Assembly (NCBI RefSeq): GCF_020171745.1
Contig: NZ_JAIVAH010000017.1
Span: 186,001 to 250,000 of the forward strand
Reading direction: 5' to 3'
DNA: 64,000 nt
Origin: Prescottella equi
GTDB taxonomy: Bacteria > Actinomycetota > Actinomycetes > Mycobacteriales > Mycobacteriaceae
Both the position numbers and the translations under genes were made by a program. Shown here one piece after another: positions 27,906-35,571 of this stretch. The notes under the pieces are model-generated. The model was not told where the DNA came from and made no database searches. It was given only the letters and a program-made list of their open reading frames with translations. Every line of letters begins with the position of its first letter. Position 1 is the first letter of the stretch.

Positions 27906-29759
27906 ATGCGAGACGAACCGATCGACTGGAGCCACGAGGCCGTGGCCAGTCTGTTGTGGACATCCCGAGTCTTCCTGATCGCGCTGGTCTGTTTCTTCGC
28001 GATCGGCGCGCTGCTGGCTCGGCGGACCAATTGGGGCCGGCAGTTCTGGCGAATCACCGGACCCTATTTCTCCAGGCGCGACAGCTGGCGGCCCTGGTCG
28101 CTGATCCTGTCGCTGCTGTTCCTGACGATCCTCGGTGTACGGATCCTGGTCCTGCTGTCCTATCAGAGCAATGAGATGTACACCTCGCTGCAACTGGTGG
28201 CGCAGGCGCTCCAGTCCGGTGACGCTGCTGCGCTCGACGGCGCCAAGACGCTGTTCTGGCGCTCGATCGTGGTGTTCGCGGTGCTCGCGACGGTGCACGT
28301 GGTGCGGTCACTGCTCGCGCAGTACGTCGGTCAGGCTCTGGAGATCCTGTGGCGCACCTGGCTGACCGACCGGGTCACGACCGACTGGCTGGACGGCCGC
28401 GCGTACTACCGGGGGCGCTTCATCGACAACTCGATCGACAACCCGGACCAGCGGATCGAGTCCGACATCACCGAGGTCGCGACGACGTCGCAGACGCTGT
28501 CGATGGGGCTGGTCAGCTCGGTGGTCTCGGTGGTGTCGTTCACCGGGATCCTGTGGGACCTGTCGGGACCGATGGAGGTGTTCGGTGTCGAGATCCCCAG
28601 GGCGATGGTGGTCCTCGTCTACGTCTACATCCTCGCGGCCACCGCGATCGCCTTCTGGATCGGGCGCCCGCTGATCAACCTGAGCTTCCTGAAGGAACGA
28701 CTGACCGCAAACTTCCGCTACGCCCTCGTGCGCCTGCGCGACAGTGCGGAGAATGTCGCCTTCTACCGTGGTGAGGACGTTGAGAAGCAGGGCCTGCTAG
28801 GACGATTCGCGGCCGTCATCGTCAACGCCTGGCAGATCGTCTTCCGGACGTTGAAGTTCAACGGCTTCAACCTGGGCGTCAGCCAGGTTGCGGTCGTCTT
28901 CCCGATCGTGATCCAGGCGCCGAGGTTCTTCGCCGGCACGATCACGCTCGGCGACATCACTCAGAGCGCGCAGGCGTTCGGCCAGGTGTCCGATGCGCTG
29001 TCGTTCTTCCGGCAGTCGTACGACCAGTTCGCGGTGTACCGCGCCAGCCTGATTCGTCTCGACGGACTGATGGACGCGGACGAACGTTCCCGGCGGTTGC
29101 CGTCGATCCGGACCGAGGGACGCGACCGAGTGGTGGATCTGGACAAGGTCTCCGTGCGGACCCCGGACGGCAGGCTGTTGATCGACGAACTCGATCTCAG
29201 CCTCAGTCCCGGGGAGGCCCTGCTGGTCAAGGGGTCGTCGGGGAGCGGCAAGACGACGCTGTTGCGCACCCTCGCGGAGATGTGGCCCTTTGCCGACGGC
29301 AGCGTGGCCCGGCCGGTGGGGCCGGACGCGCTCTTCCTGTCCCAGCTTCCGTATCTGCCGTTGGGTGATCTACGGAGCGCCGTCGCGTATCCGGGCCGTG
29401 CGGAGGACCTCACCGACGACCGGATAACCGAGGCCCTGCGCGACGTCCACCTGGGCAACCTCGCCGGACGGCTCGACGAGCGCGCCGACTGGGCCAAGAT
29501 CCTGTCGCCGGGGGAGCAGCAACGCATTGCGTTCGCTCGTGTCCTGCTGACCAGGCCGCAGGTCGTGTTCCTGGACGAGGCCACCTCGGCGGTCGACGAG
29601 GGGCTCGAATACTCTCTGTACCAACTGATTCGGGAACGCGTCCCCGAGTGCATCCTGTTCAGCGTCAGTCACCGCAGCACGGTCGACCAGCATCACACGC
29701 GTCAGCTCGAGTTGCTCGGCGACGGTCCGTGGCGGCTCTCGGCGGTCACCGTCGGTTGA
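27906..29759 (+). CDS. SbmA/BacA-like ABC transporter (Rv1819c type)
   Basis: 617 residues. A transmembrane domain of the ABC_membrane_2 / SbmA-BacA class covers about 1-370 (DRVTTDWLDGRAYYRG, IDNPDQRIESDI are hallmark motifs), fused to an ATPase domain with Walker A GSSGSGKTT, signature LSPGEQQRIAFARVLL and Walker B VVFLDEATSA. M. tuberculosis Rv1819c has this architecture and imports vitamin B12 and hydrophilic antimicrobials. ATG at 27906 with GGGGAG upstream. Stands alone, convergent with rpf. Confidence 0.92.
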   Translation: MRDEPIDWSHEAVASLLWTSRVFLIALVCFFAIGALLARRTNWGRQFWRITGPYFSRRDSWRPWSLILSLLFLTILGVRILVLLSYQSNEMYTSLQLVAQALQSGDAAALDGAKTLFWRSIVVFAVLATVHVVRSLLAQYVGQALEILWRTWLTDRVTTDWLDGRAYYRGRFIDNSIDNPDQRIESDITEVATTSQTLSMGLVSSVVSVVSFTGILWDLSGPMEVFGVEIPRAMVVLVYVYILAATAIAFWIGRPLINLSFLKERLTANFRYALVRLRDSAENVAFYRGEDVEKQGLLGRFAAVIVNAWQIVFRTLKFNGFNLGVSQVAVVFPIVIQAPRFFAGTITLGDITQSAQAFGQVSDALSFFRQSYDQFAVYRASLIRLDGLMDADERSRRLPSIRTEGRDRVVDLDKVSVRTPDGRLLIDELDLSLSPGEALLVKGSSGSGKTTLLRTLAEMWPFADGSVARPVGPDALFLSQLPYLPLGDLRSAVAYPGRAEDLTDDRITEALRDVHLGNLAGRLDERADWAKILSPGEQQRIAFARVLLTRPQVVFLDEATSAVDEGLEYSLYQLIRERVPECILFSVSHRSTVDQHHTRQLELLGDGPWRLSAVTVG

Positions 29760-29772
29760 TCCATGGCGGCTG

Positions 29773-29812
29773 AAGGGGCCCTTCGTGCGCCGGGAGCGTA
29801 CGAAGGGCCCTT
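29773..29812. terminator. hairpin between the convergent ABC transporter and rpf
   Basis: An 11-bp perfect stem (29776-29786 with 29800-29810, GGGCCCTTCGT and complement) extended by imperfect pairs, 13-nt loop. There is no T-run on either strand; likely a shared bidirectional terminator. Confidence 0.6.
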
Positions 29813-29826
29813 CGCTCAGGGACGAA

Positions 29827-30246
<420 letters not shown>

Positions 30247-30323
30247 CTACGTGTCCGATCCGGCGGGCAGAGCGACGATGAAAGCGGATCGGCGGCGGGC
30301 TCTTTCGGTTCGAGCCGTGATCG

Positions 30324-30352
30324 ACGCTAGGGCAGGCCACCTGTCACGTCAC
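30324..30352 (-). promoter_or_regulatory. candidate rpf promoter
   Basis: Minus strand: GTGACG, 17 bp, TAGCGT, giving a 5' leader of about 160 nt. Reasonable sigma-70-type match; unproven. Confidence 0.4.
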
Positions 30353-30460
30353 GGGTCTGTTTTCTGGTACACCTGTGCGTGTTCGGGGTGTGACTTTCGC
30401 GGTCGGCCCAGGTGAGCGCAGGAACTGCGTGCGATGGACGCGCTGGATCAGGGTTCAGAA

Positions 30461-30499
30461 AGTGATCAGGGTCACTGTTGTTTGGTGAGCTGGGTCACA
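30461..30499. promoter_or_regulatory. two CRP-like sites upstream of rpf
   Basis: AGTGA-N6-TCACT (30461-30476) and GGTGA-N6-TCACA (30484-30499) fit the TGTGA-N6-TCACA consensus of mycobacterial CRP (Rv3676) with one mismatch per half at most. They lie 308-346 bp before the rpf start. rpfA is a known Rv3676 target in M. tuberculosis. Confidence 0.5.
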
Positions 30500-30632
30500 A
30501 TATGGAGTCTCGCGAAGCGCCCGTGTGATCCGAAAGTGCGCGTGGATCACGAAGGGCGCACGCGTCGCGACCGGAGCGAAAATGCTGGTCGCGCCGTGGA
30601 TTCGAGACCGTCGGTGCGATCGGTTCGGGAAG

Positions 30633-30672
30633 CACGAAGAGCTCCCGTCCGCGGGGACGGGAGCTCTTCGTG
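30633..30672. terminator. 18-bp hairpin after the thiolase gene
   Basis: Perfect 18-bp stem (30633-30650 with 30655-30672), loop GCGG, 18 bp beyond the thiolase stop. There is no T-run, but the stem is long; likely terminator for the minus-strand thiolase-DUF35 transcript. Confidence 0.75.
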
Positions 30673-30690
30673 ACGCGGGAATCCGCGGGG

Positions 30691-31887
30691 TCAGACGGAG
30701 ACGATCACCGACGAGCCGTGGCCGAACAGGCCCTGGTTGGCGGTGATGCCGACGCGGGCGCCCTCGACCTGACGGCCCTCGGCCTGTCCACGCAGCTGCC
30801 AGGTGAGCTCGCAGACCTGCGCGAGTGCCTGTGCGGGAACGGCCTCGCCGAAGCAGGCCAGACCGCCGGACGGGTTGACCGGGATGCGGCCGCCGATCGT
30901 GGTGTCACCGGCGCGCAGCAGGTGCTCGGCCTCGCCGCGCTTGCACAGGCCGAGGTCCTCGATCCAGTCGAGCTCGACCGACGTGGCGAGGTCGTAGACC
31001 TCGGCGACGTCGACGTCCTCGGGCGAGATGCCGGCCTCTTCGTAGGCCGCGTCGCCGATCGACTCCTTGAACGTGCGCTCCGGGGCGGGGACCGCGGACG
31101 CCGACTCCGTGGAGAAGTTCGGCATGTCCATGATGGTCTGCGGGAACGTCGGCGTGACCGTCGAAATCGCCCTGATCCGAACGGGATCCACGATGCCCTT
31201 CTTGCGGGCGTACTCCATCGACGTCAGGATGATCGCCGCACCGCCGTCGGACGTGGCGCAGATGTCGAGCAGGTGCAGCGGATCCGCCACCATCGGCGAG
31301 GCGAGCACGTCTGCCGCCGCAACTTCCTTGCGGTAGCGGGCGTACGGGTTGTTCAGGCCGTGCTTGGCGTTCTTCACCTTGACCGCGGCGAAGTCCTCGG
31401 GGGTCGCACCATAGAGATCGATGCGGCGACGCGCGTTCAGCGCGAAGTACGCGGGGTTCGTCATGCCCATCAGGCGGAAACGCAGCCAGTCCGGATCGTC
31501 CCAGCGCTCACCGGCGACGGGCGCCAGGAAGCCCTTCGGCGTGGTGTCGGCGCCGACGACCAGTGCGACGTCGGACAGGCCGGCGAGGATGCGGGCGCGG
31601 GCGGTGTCGAGGGCCTGCGCACCCGTCGCGCACGCCGCGTACGACGTTGCGACGCGGGCGCCGTTCCAGCCGAGAGCCTGAGCGAACGTGGCGCCGGCGA
31701 CGTAGCCGCCGTAACCGTTGCGGATCGTCTCGCCGCCGACGACGAGGTCGACATCCGTCCAGTCGATTCCGGAATCGGCGAGGGCGGCGCGGGCCGCGGC
31801 CACGCCGTACTTGACGAACGAGTGGCCCCACTTGCCCCACGCGTGCATGCCGACACCGAGGACGGCGACATCATTGTTGGTGCTCAT
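30691..31887 (-). CDS. thiolase-like lipid-transfer protein (Rv1627c type)
   Basis: 398 residues with a thiolase fold. Nucleophile Cys in TSYAACATGAQALD, LDICATSDGGAAIILTS, then NPSGGLACFGEAVPAQAL and the C-terminal NQGLFGHGSSVIVS. It belongs to the non-specific lipid-transfer/acetyl-CoA acetyltransferase group that works with a DUF35 partner, as in steroid side-chain thiolases and retro-aldolases. ATG at 31887 overlaps the DUF35 stop as ATGA. The GHGSS end lacks the second Cys of biosynthetic thiolases, so condensation or thiolysis on bulky substrates is inferred. Confidence 0.88.
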   Translation of the reverse strand: MSTNNDVAVLGVGMHAWGKWGHSFVKYGVAAARAALADSGIDWTDVDLVVGGETIRNGYGGYVAGATFAQALGWNGARVATSYAACATGAQALDTARARILAGLSDVALVVGADTTPKGFLAPVAGERWDDPDWLRFRLMGMTNPAYFALNARRRIDLYGATPEDFAAVKVKNAKHGLNNPYARYRKEVAAADVLASPMVADPLHLLDICATSDGGAAIILTSMEYARKKGIVDPVRIRAISTVTPTFPQTIMDMPNFSTESASAVPAPERTFKESIGDAAYEEAGISPEDVDVAEVYDLATSVELDWIEDLGLCKRGEAEHLLRAGDTTIGGRIPVNPSGGLACFGEAVPAQALAQVCELTWQLRGQAEGRQVEGARVGITANQGLFGHGSSVIVSV

Positions 31888-32336
31888 GCCTGCGCCCCGT
31901 TCTCTGCTGCCGCGATCGGCTTCCAACGCCAGATGCTGCGGTCGCCCGTCTCGTCCGTGTACAGGGTCTCGACGACCAGCTCGACCGGATTGCCGACCTT
32001 GAGGTCAGCCACGCCGAAACCGTCGGCGACCTGGCCGAGGACGACCAGGCCCTCGGGCAGCTCGACCGCGGCGAGCGCGAACGGCACGTACGGATCCGTC
32101 GTCGCGATGTACGGGGCCGGAGGCTTGTACTGCGCGTCGGTGTACGACCACACCTTGCCGAAGCGGGAGAGTTCGACGTCGTCGTACTCCTCGCCGGAGC
32201 AGGCCGGGTTCTTGCAGAAGGTGGTCTCCCGCGGGAACGAAATCGTGCCGCAGGACCGGCACTTGGTGCCGATCAGGGCCGGCTCCGGCCCGGTGGTGAA
32301 CCAGCCTTCGACGGCCGGTGTGGCGGTGTCGCTCAT
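31884..32336 (-). CDS. DUF35 OB-fold Zn-ribbon protein (Rv1628c type)
   Basis: 150 residues. A rubredoxin-like Zn ribbon (IGTKCRSCGTISFPRETTFC, then NPAC) at about 22-47 is followed by an OB fold (GKVWSYTDAQYKPPAPYIAT, VLGQVADGF). Such proteins form a complex with the adjacent thiolase and bind the acyl-CoA. ATG at 32336; coupled to the thiolase by a 4-bp overlap. A KstR-like palindrome lies about 55 bp upstream. Confidence 0.9.
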   Translation of the reverse strand: MSDTATPAVEGWFTTGPEPALIGTKCRSCGTISFPRETTFCKNPACSGEEYDDVELSRFGKVWSYTDAQYKPPAPYIATTDPYVPFALAAVELPEGLVVLGQVADGFGVADLKVGNPVELVVETLYTDETGDRSIWRWKPIAAAENGAQA

Positions 32337-32710
32337 GCAAACCTCATCTGCTTGTCGAGCCTGATCGGCCGGTCGAGTCGGTGACCGGCAAGAGAACGGG
32401 TTGCAGTATGGCATGAGTTAACTGATTCCCGATGTGCGATCCCATCCACCGGACGACACTGCGGGCCTCCGCCCGGCGGCGCGGTGCAAAACATGTCGAA
32501 CGTCCGGCCAGCGGGACTCGGCATCGCCTGCATCGGCCGCCGGCGAAAAAGACCAAACGGCCGAAACGGACGACACGCGCCTACCTGCGGGAAGCGGGGA
32601 ATCTGCGGGTTCTGGATCTGTCGCGAAACACGCGTCAATTCCTGACGGCGAAGTCCGTCACTGTCGGGCGACCGACCGTTATCGTGATGGCGACTCGTCG
32701 GAGGTGCGCT
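32337..32710. other. 374-bp divergent promoter region
   Basis: Between the DUF35 gene (minus) and the hydrolase (plus). It holds the KstR-like site at 32392-32405, the palindrome AGTTAACT at 32416-32423 and a weak -10 (TATCGT, 32680-32685) for the hydrolase. A plus-strand frame from 32432 runs into the hydrolase but is Arg-rich and unlike the family. Confidence 0.55.
32392..32405. promoter_or_regulatory. KstR-like operator
   Basis: GAGAACGGGTTGCA matches TNNAACNNGTTNNA except for the first T. KstR represses sterol-degradation genes in mycobacteria and rhodococci, and the downstream thiolase/DUF35 pair is of the sterol-associated type. Confidence 0.4.
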
Positions 32711-33586
32711 GTGCCCAGAGTGACTGTCAGGCCCGAGGATCGGGTGATCAGTCTGCGTGACGGTCGGTCGATGGGATTCGCCGACTATGGTCCCGCAGAC
32801 GGCTTCGTCGTGGTCAACGCCCACGGCGGATTGTCCTGCCGACTCGATATCCGGGCAGCCGCCCCGGTGGCCGAGGCGGCCGGGATTCGGCTCATCTCGC
32901 CGGATCGCCCCGGGATCGGGCTGTCGGACCCCAGTCCGGGCCGGACGGTCCTCGACTGGGCTTCCGACGTCGAACAACTGGCCGACCATCTCGGCGTCGA
33001 GCGAATGGGTGTTCTCGGATGGTCGATGGGCGGGCAGTACGCGGCCGCGCTCGGCTACGCGTTGTCGTCCAGGATCAGCCGCGTCGCGATCGTCGCAGGC
33101 GCGCTGCCGTTGACCGAGGCCGGCACCTTCGCGCGGCTGTCGCGAATAGAGCGCTTGTTCACCCGGATGTCGTTGGGCTGCCCCTCTCTCGCCGGGGCGT
33201 CCTTTCGGGGTTTGTCGGTGCTGGCCCGGGCGATGCCGAGGCAGTTCGCGCGGATCTCGTCGCGCACCCTCGCTCCCGCCGACGCGGAGGTGGTCGACAA
33301 CGAACTCAAGGTGTTCGCGGCCATGACCGACGAGGGGCTGAGGAATCCGGCGGGCGTCGTCGAGGACTACCGGGCATGGATGCGGCCGTGGGGCTTCGAC
33401 CCGGAGGACCTCGAGGTGCCGGTGGATGTGTGGTGGGGCGACGCGGACCGGCTGATTCCGCGCGAATGGCCCGCCGAGCTCGCAACCCGAATCCCGAAGT
33501 CCACGTTGAACATCGGGACGGGTGGCCACTTCATGGCGCACCTGCACTATCGGGCCATCCTCGACTCGCTCGCGGATGTCTCGTGA
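32711..33586 (+). CDS. alpha/beta hydrolase
   Basis: 291 residues. Nucleophile elbow GWSMGG at about 100-105, oxyanion HGG near residue 38, the acid in VDVWWGDADRLIP and the catalytic His in GTGGHFMAHLH. Probable cytoplasmic esterase or epoxide-hydrolase-like enzyme; no signal peptide. GTG at 32711 has GGAGG six nt upstream. Its stop overlaps the next start as GTGA. Confidence 0.85.
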   Translation: MPRVTVRPEDRVISLRDGRSMGFADYGPADGFVVVNAHGGLSCRLDIRAAAPVAEAAGIRLISPDRPGIGLSDPSPGRTVLDWASDVEQLADHLGVERMGVLGWSMGGQYAAALGYALSSRISRVAIVAGALPLTEAGTFARLSRIERLFTRMSLGCPSLAGASFRGLSVLARAMPRQFARISSRTLAPADAEVVDNELKVFAAMTDEGLRNPAGVVEDYRAWMRPWGFDPEDLEVPVDVWWGDADRLIPREWPAELATRIPKSTLNIGTGGHFMAHLHYRAILDSLADVS

Positions 33587-33873
33587 AGCCGAGGAAGATC
33601 CTCTACGTCGATCTCGACAACACGCTCGTCGACTTCCAGAGCTGCATCGGTTCCGCTGCCTACAAGCGGCTGATCCTGTCCCATCACAAGCACCTCAACC
33701 GGGGGGATTTCCTGGTCGACGATCGGCACCAGAACGGTGCCGGTGAGTTCGACGGCGATTGGATCCCGTTCCGATACAAGGGTGAACGGAACGTGCAGCG
33801 ACCGTACTGCGACAGCTGGGACGAGGTCACGGCCTACCTTCTGGCTCCCGCCCAACTGGGAGGCCGGCACTGA
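33583..33873 (+). pseudogene. internally deleted HAD 5'(3')-deoxyribonucleotidase
   Basis: 96 residues. The N-terminus KPRKILYVDLDNTLVDFQS carries HAD motif I; then, where about 70-80 residues of cap and motif II are expected, it jumps straight to AYKRLILSHHKHLNRGDFLV and DDR, the motif III/IV end of the bacterial 5'-nucleotidase family, closing with GEFDGDWIPF. The frame is intact, so this is an in-frame internal deletion. It is coupled to the hydrolase by GTGA. Catalysis is unlikely without the phosphate-binding motif II. Confidence 0.65.
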
Positions 33874-33932
33874 CTCCGAATCAGTGGCCGCGTGATCGTC
33901 TCGCCCACTTGTCGACTGGATAGTCGCCTGTT

Positions 33933-34394
33933 CTAACCCGCTTCTGCGCGGCTTGCGATGTCCTGCAGGTCCTGCGTCATCACCTTCGTTGTGATCCGTT
34001 TGCCGAGTCCGCCGAAGAGCAGTGCCGTCAACCGCGTGAGCGGGGACGCATTCTCCACGCGGGCGGTGAAGGTCATCGTGAGGTCGGTCCTGCCGTCGCG
34101 TTCGTCGAGTTCGAAGACGGTGCGGTACGCGGTTCCGGCCGACCGCGCCTCCACGACCGTGCGGCGCTCGGACTCGACCTCGGACACCCACATCTCCTCG
34201 GTGGCTTCCTTGCCCATCATGCGGCGGGTCTCCCGCCAGCGCGTCCCCACCTCGTAACCGGTGCCGGCGAGGCGTTCGACGCGGGTCACCCCGGTCAGCG
34301 TGTCGCCGGCGTGGTCGATGTCCGTGAGGACGCGCCACACCGCCTGCGGTGTTGCGTTGATCACTCGGTTCAGTCGGATCTCGCTCGTCGCCAC
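33933..34394 (-). CDS. SRPBCC (START/polyketide-cyclase fold) family protein
   Basis: 153 residues. Typical start SEIRLNRVINATPQAVWRVL, then DIDHAGDTLTGV, GTRWRETRRMMGKEATEEMW and TMTFTARVE. Predicted helix-grip fold with a hydrophobic ligand pocket; cytoplasmic. ATG at 34394. Ligand unknown. Not coupled to neighbours. Confidence 0.85.
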   Translation of the reverse strand: MATSEIRLNRVINATPQAVWRVLTDIDHAGDTLTGVTRVERLAGTGYEVGTRWRETRRMMGKEATEEMWVSEVESERRTVVEARSAGTAYRTVFELDERDGRTDLTMTFTARVENASPLTRLTALLFGGLGKRITTKVMTQDLQDIASRAEAG

Positions 34395-34563
34395 GTCACG
34401 CCTCTCAGGAAAGTGGTGGTCGCGGCCAGCTTACGAAGAATCTTTGCGGCTGCACGGACGCTGCGCCGACAAATTTCACCATCGGTTTCACACTTGTGCG
34501 TAGTGGGCGCACTCGCCGAGTTGTGGCACTCTGGTGTTGCTCCTTTTGGTAGGGGAGACCGAG

Positions 34564-34595
34564 AAGGCCCCGGGATCGCGAGATCTCGGGGCCTT
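34564..34595. terminator. orphan 14-bp hairpin
   Basis: Stem 34564-34577 with 34582-34595 (one G-T wobble), loop GCGA. No annotated gene ends here: the SRPBCC gene starts at 34394 going away and tRNA-Leu ends at 34683 coming towards it. It could end the tRNA transcript or an unannotated plus-strand small RNA. No T-run. Confidence 0.5.
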
Positions 34596-34682
34596 ACTCG
34601 TATGAATTGTCGGTCCGAATCGGACGGCGCCTAGAGGCGCTACCGCTGGCGGGTGTTCCGATTGAATTTCGGTGAAGTGACG

Positions 34683-34759
34683 TGGTGCCCTCGGTGAGAC
34701 TCGAACTCACACTGCACGGGTTTTGAATCCGTTTCCTCTGCCAATTGGGATACGAGGGC
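34683..34759 (-). tRNA. tRNA-Leu(CAA) with encoded CCA and a short variable loop
   Basis: The minus strand folds as a cloverleaf: acceptor GCCCTCG/CGAGGGC, T arm GTGAG-TTCGAGT-CTCAC, anticodon loop TTCAAAA with anticodon CAA (34-36), discriminator A followed by CCA in the DNA. The variable loop is only about 5 nt, whereas leucine tRNAs normally have a long arm. The anticodon stem has an A-C mismatch at 31-39. Confidence 0.9.
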
Positions 34760-34774
34760 GTCTTGCGGGTTCCT

Positions 34775-34802
34775 ACTCTAGAAGATCACGGGGCACAGTC
34801 AA
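34775..34802 (-). promoter_or_regulatory. promoter of tRNA-Leu
   Basis: Minus strand: TTGACT, 16 bp, TAGAGT, ending 15 bp before the tRNA. A strong sigma-70-type promoter. Confidence 0.8.
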
Positions 34803-34869
34803 ACCACCGGTACCCTCGAAGCGTTCGCGCCCCGATCGGCGGGCGCCGACTCCGAGGAGACAGGTGACT

Positions 34870-35490
34870 ATGAACGCTCCCGCCACGCAGGGCACGGAAC
34901 GACGGCCGCGGCGTGTAGTGGTGGCGGAGGACGAGGTCCTGATCAGGCTCGACCTGGTCGAGATGCTCCGTGAGGAGGGCTACGACGTCGTCGGCGAGGC
35001 CGGTGACGGTCAGCGCGCCGTCGAGTTGGCGGAGGAGCTTCGTCCGGACCTGGTGATCATGGACGTCAAGATGCCGCGCCGCGACGGCATCGACGCCGCC
35101 TCGGAGATTGCCGCCAAGCGCATCGCTCCGGTGGTGATCCTGACCGCGTTCAGCCAGCGCGAGCTGGTGGAGCGGGCGCGCGACGCCGGCGCGATGGCGT
35201 ATCTCGTCAAGCCGTTCTCGAAGTCGGACCTGGTCCCGGCCGTCGAATTGGCGGCCAGCCGATTCGTCGAGATCTCGTTGCTCGAACGGGAGGTCGCGAA
35301 TCTGTCGGATCGGCTCGAGACGCGCAAGGTGATCGAGCGCGCCAAGGGCGTATTGATGCAGTCGCAGAACCTGTCCGAGCCCGAGGCGTTCAAGTGGATC
35401 CAGCGGGCCGCGATGGATCGTCGGACGACGATGAAGGCGGTTGCCGAGGTGGTCCTCGACACGCTCGGTGGAGGTAGCTCACCCGCCTGA
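34870..35490 (+). CDS. pdtaR: ANTAR response regulator PdtaR
   Basis: 206 residues. Receiver domain at about 15-130: acidic pocket VAEDE, phospho-acceptor Asp in LVIMDVKMPRRDG, Thr in VILTAFS and Lys in YLVKPFSKSD. A coiled coil (VEISLLEREVANLSDRLETR) leads to the ANTAR RNA-binding domain (KVIERAKGVLMQSQNLSEPE). It is the RNA-binding output of the PdtaS sensor kinase, which lies elsewhere. Same place as Rv1626. The ATG at 34870 follows GGAGACAGG; a GTG two codons earlier is possible. Confidence 0.93.
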   Translation: MNAPATQGTERRPRRVVVAEDEVLIRLDLVEMLREEGYDVVGEAGDGQRAVELAEELRPDLVIMDVKMPRRDGIDAASEIAAKRIAPVVILTAFSQRELVERARDAGAMAYLVKPFSKSDLVPAVELAASRFVEISLLEREVANLSDRLETRKVIERAKGVLMQSQNLSEPEAFKWIQRAAMDRRTTMKAVAEVVLDTLGGGSSPA

Positions 35491-35540
35491 CCGGGTGATC
35501 GCGGGTTCCGGCCGACGACTCGCGGGGACGAGGGGTCGGT

Positions 35541-35563
35541 GTGTCGGCCCTTCTCCCTAGACT
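35541..35563 (+). promoter_or_regulatory. RecA-NDp-like promoter of polA
   Basis: GTGTCGGCC, 8 bp, TAGACT. The -10 and the 8-bp spacing match the RecA-NDp/PafBC pattern (TTGTCRGTG-N8-TANNNT), with three mismatches in the upstream box. The -10 ends 8 bp before the polA GTG, so the message would be leaderless. Confidence 0.5.
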
Positions 35564-35571
35564 GGTCAACC

